Shown: in pieces, positions 8,798 through 18,300 of the stretch
Layout of the letters: each line of letters starts with the position of its first letter
Numbering within the stretch: the stretch's first letter is position 1
Source of the DNA: UBA817 sp049889215
Lineage (GTDB): Bacteria; Margulisbacteria; Marinamargulisbacteria; UBA817
Assembly: GCA_049889215.1 (NCBI GenBank)
Contig: JBMHDV010000020.1
Location: forward strand, 1 to 64,000
DNA length: 64,000 nt
Direction of reading: 5' to 3'
Notes under the pieces: generated by a model
Databases searched by the model: none
What the model saw: only the letters and a program-made list of their open reading frames with translations
Told to the model about the DNA's origin: nothing
Program-made: the position numbers and the translations under genes

Positions 8798-10011
8798 TCG
8801 GTAGCGTGAAGGTTGAAGGCGTCATGCAAAACTTGCACAGCTGTGTCCGCTTGATCCGATTGAACTGCACATGAGACCTTAATTTCAGATGTGGTTATTA
8901 ATTGAATATTCACATCATTATCACCCAATGTTTTGAACATGGTTGCAGCAACACCTGGTTTTGAAATCATTCCAACACCAACAATAGACACCTTCGCAAT
9001 ATTGGTGTCCCCGTCGACTCGAGTAGCACCCATTTGCTGAGCTACTGCCTCTGTTACCCTTTTCGCTTCATCATAGTCGTCTTCAGATACTGTAAATGTA
9101 ATGGTGTTTGTGGCATTCACTTCTTCATTACTTTGAATAATCATATCAATATTGACATTATGCTTACCAAGCTCAGTAAATAATTTACCAGCAGCACCAG
9201 GTTGATCGGATACACCAACCACCGAAATCTTCGCCTCATCTTTTTTAAGAGCAATTCCTGTAACAGATCGATTTAATTCCATGGCATTATTCTCCTTTAT
9301 TCGCGTTCCTTCGTCATTCGAGAATGATGAACGAACATGCAATGTTATTCCATTTTCTTTGGCACATTCTACCGCACGTGGATGCAATACTTGAGCCCCC
9401 ATTGATGCTAACTCAAGCATTTCGTCATAGGATACCTCAGCCAATTTTTTAGCACCCGACACTTTTCGAGGATCCGTGGTATATACACCATCCACATCAG
9501 TAAAAATTTCACATTCATCTAAGCCCAACGCTGCCGCCAATACAACCGCCGAAGTGTCAGATCCTCCACGACCAATGGTTGTTACATCGTTATATTCAGA
9601 AATACCCTGAAAACCTGTGACAACCACAACACGCTTTTGTTGCAATTCAGCTTGAATACGATCTGGTTTCACATCCAAAATCTTAGCTCGCTTATGACCA
9701 TTACTGGTATAAATTCCCGCCTGCGCCCCATTAAGTGATATGGCATTACCACCCTTAGCAATAATGGACATACTCAGCAAAGCTGCTGAAACATTTTCAC
9801 CAGTTGAAATTAACGCATCGTACTCACGCGGTTCGGGCGTTGTTGAAATTTTTGAACATAAGTCCACCAATTGGTCGGTCGTATGACCCATCGCCGAGAC
9901 AACAACTACATGCTGATGGTCGGGCTCTGATAAAATTCGATCCGCAATGGCCTGTATTTTTTCGACTGTGCCAACCGAAGTTCCTCCAAATTTATACACT
10001 TTAACTGTCAT
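8794..10011 (-). CDS. lysC: Aspartate kinase (monofunctional, two ACT domains)
   Basis: Phosphorylates aspartate, the first step to lysine, threonine, methionine and diaminopimelate. 405 aa, the same length as Bacillus/Corynebacterium-type LysC. The kinase domain (1 to ~240) starts with VKVYKFGGTSVG, followed by STGENVSAALL, the substrate loop GRGGSDTSAV and EIFTDVDGVYTTDPR. Two ACT domains follow: ISVVGVSDQPGAAGKLF and VSIVGVGMISKPGVAATMF, with the effector residues SEIKVSCAV. I start at ATG 10011 (MTVKVYKFGG), one base after the acyP stop. The frame extends further upstream but would add non-conserved residues; an ATG three codons earlier is also possible. An internal start with its own ribosome binding site probably makes a separate regulatory subunit (see 9280-9297). 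Feedback control by lysine and/or threonine is expected from the ACT domains. Confidence 0.95.
   Translation of the reverse strand: MTVKVYKFGGTSVGTVEKIQAIADRILSEPDHQHVVVVSAMGHTTDQLVDLCSKISTTPEPREYDALISTGENVSAALLSMSIIAKGGNAISLNGAQAGIYTSNGHKRAKILDVKPDRIQAELQQKRVVVVTGFQGISEYNDVTTIGRGGSDTSAVVLAAALGLDECEIFTDVDGVYTTDPRKVSGAKKLAEVSYDEMLELASMGAQVLHPRAVECAKENGITLHVRSSFSNDEGTRIKENNAMELNRSVTGIALKKDEAKISVVGVSDQPGAAGKLFTELGKHNVNIDMIIQSNEEVNATNTITFTVSEDDYDEAKRVTEAVAQQMGATRVDGDTNIAKVSIVGVGMISKPGVAATMFKTLGDNDVNIQLITTSEIKVSCAVQSDQADTAVQVLHDAFNLHATE
9280..9297 (-). promoter_or_regulatory. Internal ribosome binding site and start inside lysC (beta subunit)
   Basis: On the minus strand AAGGAG (9297-9292) lies 9 nt before an in-frame ATG (9282-9280) that begins MELNRSVTG at residue 244 of LysC. 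Translation from here would give a 162-residue protein containing just the two ACT domains. The in-frame beta subunit of Bacillus subtilis aspartokinase II is of very similar size, so an alpha2beta2 enzyme is likely. The Shine-Dalgarno match is far better than expected by chance inside a coding region. Confidence 0.7.
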
Positions 10012-10012
10012 A

Positions 10013-10294
10013 TTAGTCATACAATATGGTAAATGTTTCACACGGATTCGTACAGTGTTTTTGAGAAATGACCTGAACCGCTGCCACCTTAGCATTGGCT
10101 GGACCATGCTGTGCCCACGCCAACAAAGTATCAAGTTGGGGCTGCTCTCCCTCAATACAAGCCACTACTGAGCCATCCAATTCATTTTTAACCCACCCAG
10201 TGATTCCAAGCGCATCCGCCTGATCTTTGGTGGATTGACGAAAAAAAACTCCCTGAACTCGACCTGTAATTTTAATGGTGATTTGCAATTGCAT
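10013..10294 (-). CDS. acyP: Acylphosphatase
   Basis: Small enzyme that hydrolyses carboxyl-phosphate bonds such as acetyl- or carbamoyl-phosphate. 93 aa from ATG at 10294 (MQLQITIKITGRVQGVFFR). The family signature GRVQGVFFR contains the catalytic Arg of the phosphate-binding loop. GITGWVKNELDGSV provides the catalytic Asn. The frame is open 57 nt further upstream but acylphosphatases begin here. The stop is one base from the aspartokinase start, so the two are co-translated. Aspartokinase makes an acyl phosphate (aspartyl phosphate), so the pairing may be more than accidental, but that is inference. Confidence 0.92.
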   Translation of the reverse strand: MQLQITIKITGRVQGVFFRQSTKDQADALGITGWVKNELDGSVVACIEGEQPQLDTLLAWAQHGPANAKVAAVQVISQKHCTNPCETFTILYD

Positions 10295-10457
10295 GAATAT
10301 ATTATAACGTAACCAACAATCATCGAAAAAATAAAAAGAATATAGTGTCAAAATATCAAAGTAAACAGAACTAAATTTTTTATATACATAAATAATAAAA
10401 TAAGATTTTAAATATCAATATTTTTCAATACAATAATTCTATATCAGAGAACGATAC

Positions 10458-10485
10458 TATAAGTGAAGAGGCTACCAAGGGGAGG
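10458..10485 (+). promoter_or_regulatory. -10-like box and strong ribosome binding site for the 94-aa gene
   Basis: TATAAG at 10458-10463 is followed by AAGGGGAGG (10477-10485), 6 nt before the ATG at 10492. The -35 is not clear. The rest of the 197-nt gap from 10295 is very AT-rich and separates this gene from the divergent acyP-lysC operon. Confidence 0.4.
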
Positions 10486-10491
10486 AAGAAA

Positions 10492-10776
10492 ATGGCTAGA
10501 AAGATTAATGGGCCATTTGGCGACGTGAGTATTCATACCACGGGGCAAATGGGATCAACCACAACAAATAATGATGTTTTTTTCAACTTAATCCACAGTG
10601 AAATGAATCTCTACGCACATGAATTTTCTTCCACCCGCAGCGCCCAATTTGTTGAACGGTTAAAACGGAAAACAAAAACCAATCGATTATCGAAAAGCAA
10701 TCGAGATGAAACACAAAATTTGGATCCGTTTATTGACGTACTTGGCCCAATTGGGTTTCAACAAAAATACTACTGA
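10492..10776 (+). CDS. Small hypothetical protein with a strong ribosome binding site
   Basis: 94 aa, not recognised. The N-terminus is glycine/threonine-rich (MARKINGPFGDVSIHTTG), the middle is probably helical (FFNLIHSEMNLYAHEF) and a basic stretch follows (ERLKRKTKTNRLSKSN). There is no signal peptide or membrane helix. I accept it as a gene because of its excellent Shine-Dalgarno, its own AT-rich upstream region and lack of overlap with any better gene. It is monocistronic between a divergent operon and a convergent gene. The Shine-Dalgarno style and the small polar N-terminus resemble the small proteins at 60868-61746, but I see no sequence similarity. Confidence 0.6.
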   Translation: MARKINGPFGDVSIHTTGQMGSTTTNNDVFFNLIHSEMNLYAHEFSSTRSAQFVERLKRKTKTNRLSKSNRDETQNLDPFIDVLGPIGFQQKYY

Positions 10777-10780
10777 TCAA

Positions 10781-10800
10781 TGTGCCCTCCCCCGGGCACA
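10781..10800. terminator. Hairpin between convergent genes
   Basis: A 7-bp perfect stem tgtgccc / gggcaca with a six-base loop lies 4 nt after the stop of the 94-aa gene and 10 nt before the stop of the convergent YyaL gene. There is no clear U-tract on either side, so it may be a weak bidirectional terminator or an mRNA 3'-end stabiliser. Confidence 0.4.
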
Positions 10801-10810
10801 GATCAACCAC

Positions 10811-12934
10811 CTAAATTAATGGAACCGTTATATAAACTGGATCCAGTTCTTGATCCGTTGAGCAAACCTCACATACCATCGTTACAATCGATTGAGGAAC
10901 CGTCATTCGGACACGACCTTGAATACGAACGACACCTGTTGCGCAAGACGCTGGGGCATCCAAAAATTTTAATCGACGTGTTTTTACAGGATCAATTGTG
11001 AATTGAAGCCATTCTGCACTCGGTGCTTCTTTAATACTTAATTGCTTGGATGCCAAGATATAATTTGTGACACGCAAATCCAATGTAACATCCCAAAGAT
11101 CATCACCAAGCGATTTGGCAAATGCAAACTGCACAGCAATGGTATCACTGGAACTTCCAAACAGAGACCAAAATTTATGCATGGCTTGCCAAAACGAATC
11201 ACACCCATGCTTTGCAGCTAATATTGCTGGCAAAAATGAGGCAATGGTATGAATTGCCTTTTGTAAAAATTGGGGTTGGCTAAACTGTTGATGCAAGTCT
11301 AGGGCAAGTGATATAAACCAAGCATTGGGCGCTGGTTCTGAACGGTCAAAGCCATCCTTAATGCGAGTGATTGGGGTACGATGGGATTCTTGAGAAAACC
11401 ACACCCCACCCTGACCATGATCATAAAATCGATCCATGATAATGTCCCAAAGTACCATTGCTCGCGAATCTGATGGATCAGCCATCAAAACAGCCCGTAA
11501 TAAGTAAATAACGTCATTCACATACACACGATCAATGGACGCTAAGCAATGCTCGAATATGATTGATAATAATTGCTCCGCCCTAACAACCCAATCAGAT
11601 ACACCAAATACACGACCAGCAGTTAAGAAACCAATCACCAGTAATGCATTGGCAGATAAAATGACTCGTGAATCTTTTGCTGGATACTCACGGTGATCTC
11701 GGCGAAACTGCATCACACGGTCTTTAAATAAAGCAACATTTTGAGGGGCATCTTCCGACACTGGATGAAACACATTTTGACCAGTAGACTCCCCTGTTTT
11801 TTCGTCAACGACATTGCCATCTGGTGTAAATTGAAAGTAAGTCGCCCAATCAGCCACATCATCATCACCACAAACGGCAGCCAATTCATCGTATGACATC
11901 ATATAATAACGCCCTTCATCGCCCAGTGTATCAGCGTCCAACGCCGCTAAAAACAGCCCATTATCCAACTGCCAATGGTCAAGTAAGTGTTGGATGGTTT
12001 CAGTAACAATACGCTGATAAAATGGACGTTGAAGAGATTCAAACGCCAACGAATACAGTGATATCATCTGAGCATTATCTTGCAACAGCTTCTCAAAATG
12101 AGGCAAATGCCAGTTCACATCAGTACTATATCGGTGAAACCCACCATCAACATAATCATACAATCCACTCAGAGCCATGGATGTACAGGTGGCTTCCACC
12201 ATATTTATTCCGTCTGAATGCCCCACTTGCAGTAATAACTGTAGCGTTGCAAACGGTGGAAATTTTGGCGCCGTCCCAAAGCCCCCATAGGTCGAATCAA
12301 AACGATCTTGAATATGGGATAGGTATTGATCAAAAGCCGCATGTGATTTTAATTGTTGGTAAGGCTCCTGCTCAAGCGAATTCATTTTTATAATCACTCG
12401 CTCAAGCTCTTGTGCTTGAGCCTTAACCTCATTTGGCTGATGTTGCCAAGCACCGGCTAATTGATCAAGAATCGTTAAAAAACCGTGCTGTTGCCCGTTA
12501 TCGTCTGGTGGAAAATACGTACCAGCGTAAAAAGGCTGACCAGTAGGCAAACAAAAAACCGAATTTGGCCAACCACCGTGCTGGGTTAATAATTGCGTTG
12601 CTGCCATATACACCTGATCAATATCAGGAAATTGATCTTTATCAATTTTAATTGACACAAAGTGCTGATTCAATTTTTCAGCAACCCCCGGATGATCAAA
12701 CGTTGTTTGACTCATCACATGGCACCAATGACAAGACGAATACCCAATCGATAAAAACAATGGTTTATTTGTAATTTTTGCTAAATCAAACGCAGCTTGC
12801 CCCCATGGGTACCATTGAATCGCCTGTCTGGCATGTTGGCGTAAATACAAACTATCTTCAAAAATAAGACGATTAAAGTCTGGGCCACCATCTTTTGGCA
12901 ATGCATTGATCTCGTCTTTGGTTGGTAACTGCAT
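10811..12934 (-). CDS. Thioredoxin-domain protein of the YyaL / DUF255 (SPATA20-like) family
   Basis: 707 aa, close to the family length (about 690). The N-terminal thioredoxin-like domain (to ~165) contains the active-site-like SSCHWCHVM near residue 71 and the cis-Pro region GGWPNSVFCLP. The family hallmark GTYFPP follows. The rest resembles a six-hairpin (alpha/alpha)6 glycosidase fold, with FGTAPKFPPFA near residue 210 and DGGFHRYSTD near residue 265. The biochemical role of the family is not established. MQLPTKDEINALPKDGGPDFNRLIFEDS is a normal family start; it lies between a terminator hairpin and its own AT-rich upstream region and seems monocistronic. Confidence 0.9.
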   Translation of the reverse strand: MQLPTKDEINALPKDGGPDFNRLIFEDSLYLRQHARQAIQWYPWGQAAFDLAKITNKPLFLSIGYSSCHWCHVMSQTTFDHPGVAEKLNQHFVSIKIDKDQFPDIDQVYMAATQLLTQHGGWPNSVFCLPTGQPFYAGTYFPPDDNGQQHGFLTILDQLAGAWQHQPNEVKAQAQELERVIIKMNSLEQEPYQQLKSHAAFDQYLSHIQDRFDSTYGGFGTAPKFPPFATLQLLLQVGHSDGINMVEATCTSMALSGLYDYVDGGFHRYSTDVNWHLPHFEKLLQDNAQMISLYSLAFESLQRPFYQRIVTETIQHLLDHWQLDNGLFLAALDADTLGDEGRYYMMSYDELAAVCGDDDVADWATYFQFTPDGNVVDEKTGESTGQNVFHPVSEDAPQNVALFKDRVMQFRRDHREYPAKDSRVILSANALLVIGFLTAGRVFGVSDWVVRAEQLLSIIFEHCLASIDRVYVNDVIYLLRAVLMADPSDSRAMVLWDIIMDRFYDHGQGGVWFSQESHRTPITRIKDGFDRSEPAPNAWFISLALDLHQQFSQPQFLQKAIHTIASFLPAILAAKHGCDSFWQAMHKFWSLFGSSSDTIAVQFAFAKSLGDDLWDVTLDLRVTNYILASKQLSIKEAPSAEWLQFTIDPVKTRRLKFLDAPASCATGVVRIQGRVRMTVPQSIVTMVCEVCSTDQELDPVYITVPLI

Positions 12935-12975
12935 ACAATTGATAGTATACGGTGTTCACCCCCTTTTAAAAAGTA

Positions 12976-13003
12976 TTAGGCCGGAAGAAAACTTCCGGCC
13001 TAA
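12976..13003 (-). terminator. Rho-independent terminator of the aminotransferase operon
   Basis: A perfect 12-bp stem (12976-12987 with 12992-13003) with an AAAA loop, GC-rich in the middle, is followed on the minus strand by TACTTTTTAAAAG. It lies 48 nt past the aspC stop and 42 nt before the YyaL start, so it ends the long minus-strand series of genes to its right. The plus-strand side also has some T residues. Confidence 0.85.
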
Positions 13004-13050
13004 AATTGATTGCTTTTCCCACCCTCGTTATGAAACCCCCATGCCAACTT

Positions 13051-14259
13051 TTATGTTAGTGTAGCAACCCAGTCAGAAATCCGAGCTAAGCCCTCCTTAA
13101 TTTGAGCATCTGAAGTTGCATACGACAATCGCATGTAACCCTCTGATCCAAACCCAATTCCAGGCACACATGCCACATTGGCCTCTGCCAATAATGCCTC
13201 ACAAAAATTTAATGATGTTGTAATTTTCTGACCATTTGTTGTAGTTTTTCCAAACAGACCTGCTATTTTAGGAAATGCATAAAATGCACCTTTCGGATCA
13301 TTAATCTCAATTCCTGGGATGGCTTGCAATGTTGTTACCATTAATTTACGGCGAGCATCAAACGTTTGCCGCATATCATCTAAAACTTTCTGGTCCATTG
13401 TAAATGCTTCGATGGCTGCATATTGTGCAATGGATGTTGGATTTGATGTCGTATGTGATTGTAAACGAGCAACGGCTGAGGCAATGGCTTCTGGCGCCGC
13501 AAAATAACCTACTCGGTATCCTGTCATTGCATAGGATTTTGACACACCATTGACTAAAATCGTGCGATTTTTAATCGCTTCAGACAAACTAGGCGTTGAT
13601 ACGTGCTGACCATCATAAACCAACTTATCGTAAATCTCATCTGAAATAACCCAAAGATTCTGATCAACCGCCCACTCTGCAATCGCACGTAATTCAGCCT
13701 CGGTATAAACAGAGCCGGTTGGGTTGGATGGTGAATTAAGAACAATCGCTTTGGTTGCAGGGGTTAATGCCGCTTTTAGGTCATCAACTGTAACCTTGAA
13801 ATCAGCCGCAGCATCCGTCTGAACCGTTACCATGGATGCACCGGTCATTTGAATTTGCTCTGGATAACTTACCCAATACGGCGCAGGAACAATCACTTCA
13901 TCGCCAGGGTTTAAAATTGCAAAAAAAACATTATGCAAACTATGCTTTGCACCACAAGATACAACAATTTGATTTGGTACATAATCCAAACCATAATCAG
14001 CCTTTAAACGCTGAACAATGGCTGATTTTAATTCTGGCAAGCCAGCGGCAGGCGTGTACTTACTTTTTCCAGATTCAATGGCGGCAATGGCGGCCTGCTT
14101 TATTGGATCTGGCGTATCAAAATCAGGTTCGCCTGCACCAAACCCAATCACGTTCTGCCCCTCTGAACGTAACCGCCCAGCCAACGCCGTAATGCTCATG
14201 GTTAAGCTGGGTTCAATTCCAGAAACAATGGTGGATAATTCATTGGATGTTGTTGTCAT
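13051..14259 (-). CDS. aspC: PLP-dependent aspartate/aromatic aminotransferase (class I)
   Basis: Transaminase of the bacterial Ib aspartate aminotransferase type. 402 aa from ATG at 14259 (MTTTSNELSTIVSGIEPSLT). GAGEPDFDTPDPIKQAA and SKYTPAAGLPELKSAI are hallmark N-terminal motifs; NSPSNPTGSVY and SDEIYDKLVYDG bind the cofactor. The Schiff-base lysine is in VNGVSKSYAMTGYRVGY near residue 240. The C-terminus has the substrate Arg region GYMRLSYATS. The start has GAGGT 6 nt upstream; the 29 codons before it overlap the upstream gene and are not conserved. It is the last gene before a strong terminator. Substrate specificity (aspartate, or also prephenate or other amino acids) cannot be fixed from sequence. 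Confidence 0.92.
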   Translation of the reverse strand: MTTTSNELSTIVSGIEPSLTMSITALAGRLRSEGQNVIGFGAGEPDFDTPDPIKQAAIAAIESGKSKYTPAAGLPELKSAIVQRLKADYGLDYVPNQIVVSCGAKHSLHNVFFAILNPGDEVIVPAPYWVSYPEQIQMTGASMVTVQTDAAADFKVTVDDLKAALTPATKAIVLNSPSNPTGSVYTEAELRAIAEWAVDQNLWVISDEIYDKLVYDGQHVSTPSLSEAIKNRTILVNGVSKSYAMTGYRVGYFAAPEAIASAVARLQSHTTSNPTSIAQYAAIEAFTMDQKVLDDMRQTFDARRKLMVTTLQAIPGIEINDPKGAFYAFPKIAGLFGKTTTNGQKITTSLNFCEALLAEANVACVPGIGFGSEGYMRLSYATSDAQIKEGLARISDWVATLT

Positions 14260-14264
14260 TTTTT

Positions 14265-14636
14265 CTACCTCACTTTTGAATGCTGACTTCGAGAAATTAT
14301 TACTAAGCCAATCATAATTAATACAATGGATACATATCGATTCCATTGGACATCTTCATTTAATAAAAATTCAGAACCAACGATGATAATAACATAATTT
14401 AAACTTAAAAATGGATACATAAATGATAACTGGAACTGACTCATGCCAACGATCCATAACAGCGCTGATAACACAATAAACCCAACGCCAAAAACAACAC
14501 CAGGCGATGTTAAAATAAAACGCAAGCTATCCAAGGAAAATGCCATTGAAACACCGTCCACGGATGTCTTAAGTAAAAACTCACCAATAACGGTTAGTAA
14601 AATAGGTAGAATGATAAATAAAAATTTTTGCTTCAT
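14265..14636 (-). CDS. Small multidrug-resistance-type membrane protein (half transporter 1)
   Basis: 123 aa with four predicted membrane helices and a basic tail. Features of the SMR/EamA half-size family: an acidic residue in the first helix (LTVIGEFLLK), a loop followed by GVGFIVLSALLWIVGMSQ, then SFMYPFLSLNYVIIIVGSEFLLNE, which matches the conserved A/S-Y-P motif of helix 3 and the start of helix 4. The gene overlaps the upstream SMR gene by ATGA (14633-14636). Such overlapping pairs (for example ArnE/ArnF, YdgE/YdgF) form heterodimeric exporters or flippases. Substrate unknown; the ArnEF-like pattern may mean a lipid-linked sugar. Confidence 0.8.
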   Translation of the reverse strand: MKQKFLFIILPILLTVIGEFLLKTSVDGVSMAFSLDSLRFILTSPGVVFGVGFIVLSALLWIVGMSQFQLSFMYPFLSLNYVIIIVGSEFLLNEDVQWNRYVSIVLIMIGLVIISRSQHSKVR

Positions 14637-14983
14637 CCGAAAATCAACACCACTGAACTCAATAAAATAAACCCAATACCAATCATTTTGTTGCGATCCA
14701 ATGACTCACCAAAAAAGAGCCGGCCACTGACCATAATGCATGCAAAACATATCCCAAATAAAGGGTAAGCAAAACTTAAATCAAAATGAGACAACACCAT
14801 TACCCATAAAAAAAAGTTGATCGCCGAAACTACCAGAGCCATCCAAAATGCCCAATGCGAAAACACCAAACGAAACCCTGCCACAAAATTATGCGATTGA
14901 AACGAGACGTTTTTAACGGCCAATTTAAAACAAATATCCATAAAAACTCGGATGGCTAATGCTAAAATCAATATGAGGTTCAT
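14633..14983 (-). CDS. Small multidrug-resistance-type membrane protein (half transporter 2)
   Basis: 116 aa, four predicted membrane helices. The first (ILALAIRVFMDICFKLAV) has a buried Asp where SMR proteins carry the essential Glu. Helix 3 carries DLSFAYPLFGICFACIMVSG, the family A-Y-P motif, with LFFGESL following, as in ArnE/EmrE relatives. It overlaps the partner gene by four bases, consistent with obligate co-expression as a heterodimer. It lies 34 nt downstream of the single-helix coiled-coil protein gene. The two halves are only moderately similar to each other, so this is an old pair rather than a recent duplication. Confidence 0.8.
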   Translation of the reverse strand: MNLILILALAIRVFMDICFKLAVKNVSFQSHNFVAGFRLVFSHWAFWMALVVSAINFFLWVMVLSHFDLSFAYPLFGICFACIMVSGRLFFGESLDRNKMIGIGFILLSSVVLIFG

Positions 14984-15017
14984 GCCAGGTCAACTGTACT
15001 GGGATTTAAGAAATAAA

Positions 15018-15305
15018 TCAAGCCGAATTGTCTTCATCTTGAGTGTCTGCATTTTTTTTATCGTAAGCATCTTGCAACTCTTGCTCGAGTTCACTACGTT
15101 TGTATCGATAAATCAGCTCTTTTTGAGCGTCAACCGCCACATCATCCTGCATGGAGGTTTGATGATCACTAAACGCCTGGTTGGTGCGTTCAAGTTCAGC
15201 TTTCATCTTATTTAACCGAAATTGGTATTTTCGGTATTCAACCACCATCATGCCAATAAAGGATATAATCACCACAATGCAAAAAATAAAGGTACTTACG
15301 GCCAT
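15018..15305 (-). CDS. Single-pass membrane protein with cytoplasmic coiled coil
   Basis: 95 aa: one N-terminal membrane helix (STFIFCIVVIISFIGMMVV), then a charged heptad-like helix of ~55 residues (RLNKMKAELERTNQAFSDH), and an acidic C-terminus. I do not recognise the family. The gene lies 26 nt downstream of the giant gene's stop and could be its accessory. A protein of the same build (one helix plus coiled coil) also lies downstream of the second giant at 37533-37889, which suggests a recurring partner type. The start has no clear Shine-Dalgarno. Confidence 0.65.
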   Translation of the reverse strand: MAVSTFIFCIVVIISFIGMMVVEYRKYQFRLNKMKAELERTNQAFSDHQTSMQDDVAVDAQKELIYRYKRSELEQELQDAYDKKNADTQDEDNSA

Positions 15306-15331
15306 AATATTAGTGTAACAAACGCAGCAAC

Positions 15332-18300
15332 TTATGTACCAATACTTAACGATCCACTGACATGGGAAACGGACATTGATGATGTTCGCTCATATTCAAA
15401 GTTTCGAGCATACTTCGCATAGCTTCTTAAAAAGTCCGCCCACTCATACGCACTTAATTCTTTTTCCAACTTCTGAACTTTTAATGCTTTTAACATTTCT
15501 TGACGATAGGCCATTTGGAAGTTTCTTGGTCGCGTAGCATGTTCAAGCACCCTCTTTATTGATGGAACATTGTTTTTACTAGTGAATTTTAATAATTGCT
15601 CACGTTGATTATGAGACATAAGGGTCTCGCACTTTAAAGAGAATTGGGAAAGTCCGTTTGGCGATTTAATTATCGTTTTAATAACGCCCTCCATCAGCTT
15701 TAACGATTTAGCAGAGGTCGAATGTGACGCCATAGAAACAAACATATGCGCAAATAATGCACTGTTCTTTGCAGGGTTACAAGCACCGATCAATTTTTCC
15801 CACCGTGTATGATGAGCACGGGCTGAATATGAGGTAGATTTTTCCTTAAATCGATAAAAAAGCCCTTGCCAAGACCCTTTTTTAAAGTAGTGGGCTAACT
15901 CAGCATAAAACATATCTTTTTCACGAGACGATAACTGCGCTGTAAATGAGTCAATTTTCGCAACCATTTTAAGTCCATATTCAGAATCACTTTTACGTTC
16001 TGACTTTAACAATTGGCCAATAATAAATTGAACCAAAAATGATTGTTGACTGCGTGACTGATTGGCATTATTTGAAAAAAGAAGATGTTTTAATGCCATT
16101 GCATTCGTTGTATTCAACTTAATTCCCTTAAATATAACATCCAAAAAGGACCGCAAACTCTGTTTACCAATCAATGACTTTGTTTCAAAATAACTATCCA
16201 CCTGTAATATATTTTGATGTTGATTCATAAACCCATCTCGAAAGCCTTGCAACACATCTTTTTGCAATTGGGTCAGTTCTTTTGATTGGAAAGAATTACC
16301 CAAAATAAACGTCATCACAGGCTCATCATTGCGGAAAAGCCCTGCCATTCGAGTATGATTAACCGCCTTTAGGTGTCGAAAAAACTTTCGTTGAAAATCT
16401 GGCTGAGTCGGGTCTTTTACAGCAATATCATACATCTTATGCCCAAGTGCATGATTATCATTCGACCCAATGCACTTATCAAGCAATTGAAATAATTGTT
16501 GCTGACCATTGGGTTGCTGCAATCCTGCCATCACCGTTGCGTCAAAACGACTCGGGTCATCCTTAACTAATTTATTAAGGTTACTCATGTCTAAATCATC
16601 AAACTTTACCACATCTAAATCATCATCATGTGTGACTTGACGCTTTAATCCTTTAATAAACGTATCCCCATATGCTAGCCCTCTAGGTAGTTGTGCCAAA
16701 TAATCTTGAATCGCCGTTTGGCCAATAAAGCGCTTTAATTTGTAAAACTGACAAAATGGGTTTTCTTTAGTTGACGTATAATGAAGCAACAATAATACGG
16801 TTTCCTTTTGACTCGAATCCAAATGAATAGAATGATCCAGCAATTCATTAATAAAAGAAAGCGTCACTTTTTGACATTCTGGCGTTGATGCATGACGCGA
16901 CACAGTTTGATACAACGGCTTTAAAACATCCAACATTCGAGACGCACTTGCCAATTGATGATGTCCAACAAACTGGGTAAATTGCTGAACCATACTAACA
17001 TAAGCGGCCTGTTGTTGCCCCTTAGGAATCAATGAAAACTGCGTTAAAATTTCTGACACAGGACGATAATCATGATGGGTTTCCCTTAAAACTGAACTGG
17101 CAACCAATGACTGAACACGGGCCCCCATTTGCTGCTGAGCAACAATATTTTTTTCTGTGTTGGTATCAGCTTTAAAAAATGACGCATCGATAGGTAAAAA
17201 CGTATCCTCAAATAATTGAGAATAGTCATTGGACATCGCATGGTTAAAAACTTCGTGGATCAAATCTGTATTTTCTTTTAACCAATTCGATAACTCCCAA
17301 TGACGCATACTCGGCATCTCTGCTGAAGAGATATCGTTGAACAAATTAAATTTTGATTTAACTTGATCTTTAAACATCTTCTTTCGCTCATCTTCCTCCT
17401 TAACAACACCATCTTGCCCTGGCTCATTCCCCAAAGAGACCTTTAAAAACTTGGTAAATTCAGCCAACTTATCCTTTAATTCCTCTGCTTGAATATGAGT
17501 TTCATTTCGACGTATCCGTTGGGATGTCGCTGCAATATCAAATTGAGTTGTCATGGATGGGTTATTATGAACAAACTGATGCAACGCTACAGAATCTGCT
17601 TGGATCATCTTCTTCAATTGATGCTTATTTGTATCCTGATAATTGGCACCGCCGACTCGATATGGATCACTGTAAACCAAACCAAATGGATCATGGTCCT
17701 TAAAATAAAATAGCTCAAGTTGTGCATGTTCAAGGGAATCTCTTTTATTGGTTTGTTCCAATCCTTGTGGATCTTGAGAGTCAGAATTCGCCAAAGGCTC
17801 AATAATTGAAGACGCTTCCGCCACAGATTGAGAGCTGCTCTGTCCAGGCTGTTCATCATTTAAAGATGGAAAAGAAACCGATGAAACCGGCTCATTCACT
17901 TCATTGGAATGAGTATTCACCTGCGATGGAGAAGACACCATGCGATGATCCTGAGTTGATACCGGCATATCAAGTGAATCATGTGAACTTGGAGATGTAG
18001 GTCCTGGTGGAGTTAAACCATCATCACCTTGCAAAGGATTTGGTTGCGGCTGGCTATTTTGGTTTGAACTGAATACCCCCTCATTAACACTCACCTCATT
18101 ATGCTCAGCTTCCTGGACAGTTATTTCCGGCCCTTCCTCTCGATTTGGATTAAACCCACCCTCTTCAATCGTCATTGTGTTAAAGACACCTGGCTCAACA
18201 GTTATTCCCGGCCCTTCCTCTCGATTTGGATTAAATCCACCCTCTTCAATCGTCATTGTGTTAAAGACACCTGGCTCAACAGTTATTCCCGGCCCTTCCT

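Noticed and set aside
10012..10155. 48-codon N-terminal extension of LysC
   Set aside because: It overlaps acyP in another frame; aspartokinases begin at VKVYKFGGTSVG.
10780..11001. Plus-strand frame of 73 aa overlapping the YyaL gene end
   Set aside because: It lies almost wholly antisense to the conserved YyaL C-terminus, has no ribosome binding site and a low-complexity Pro-rich start.
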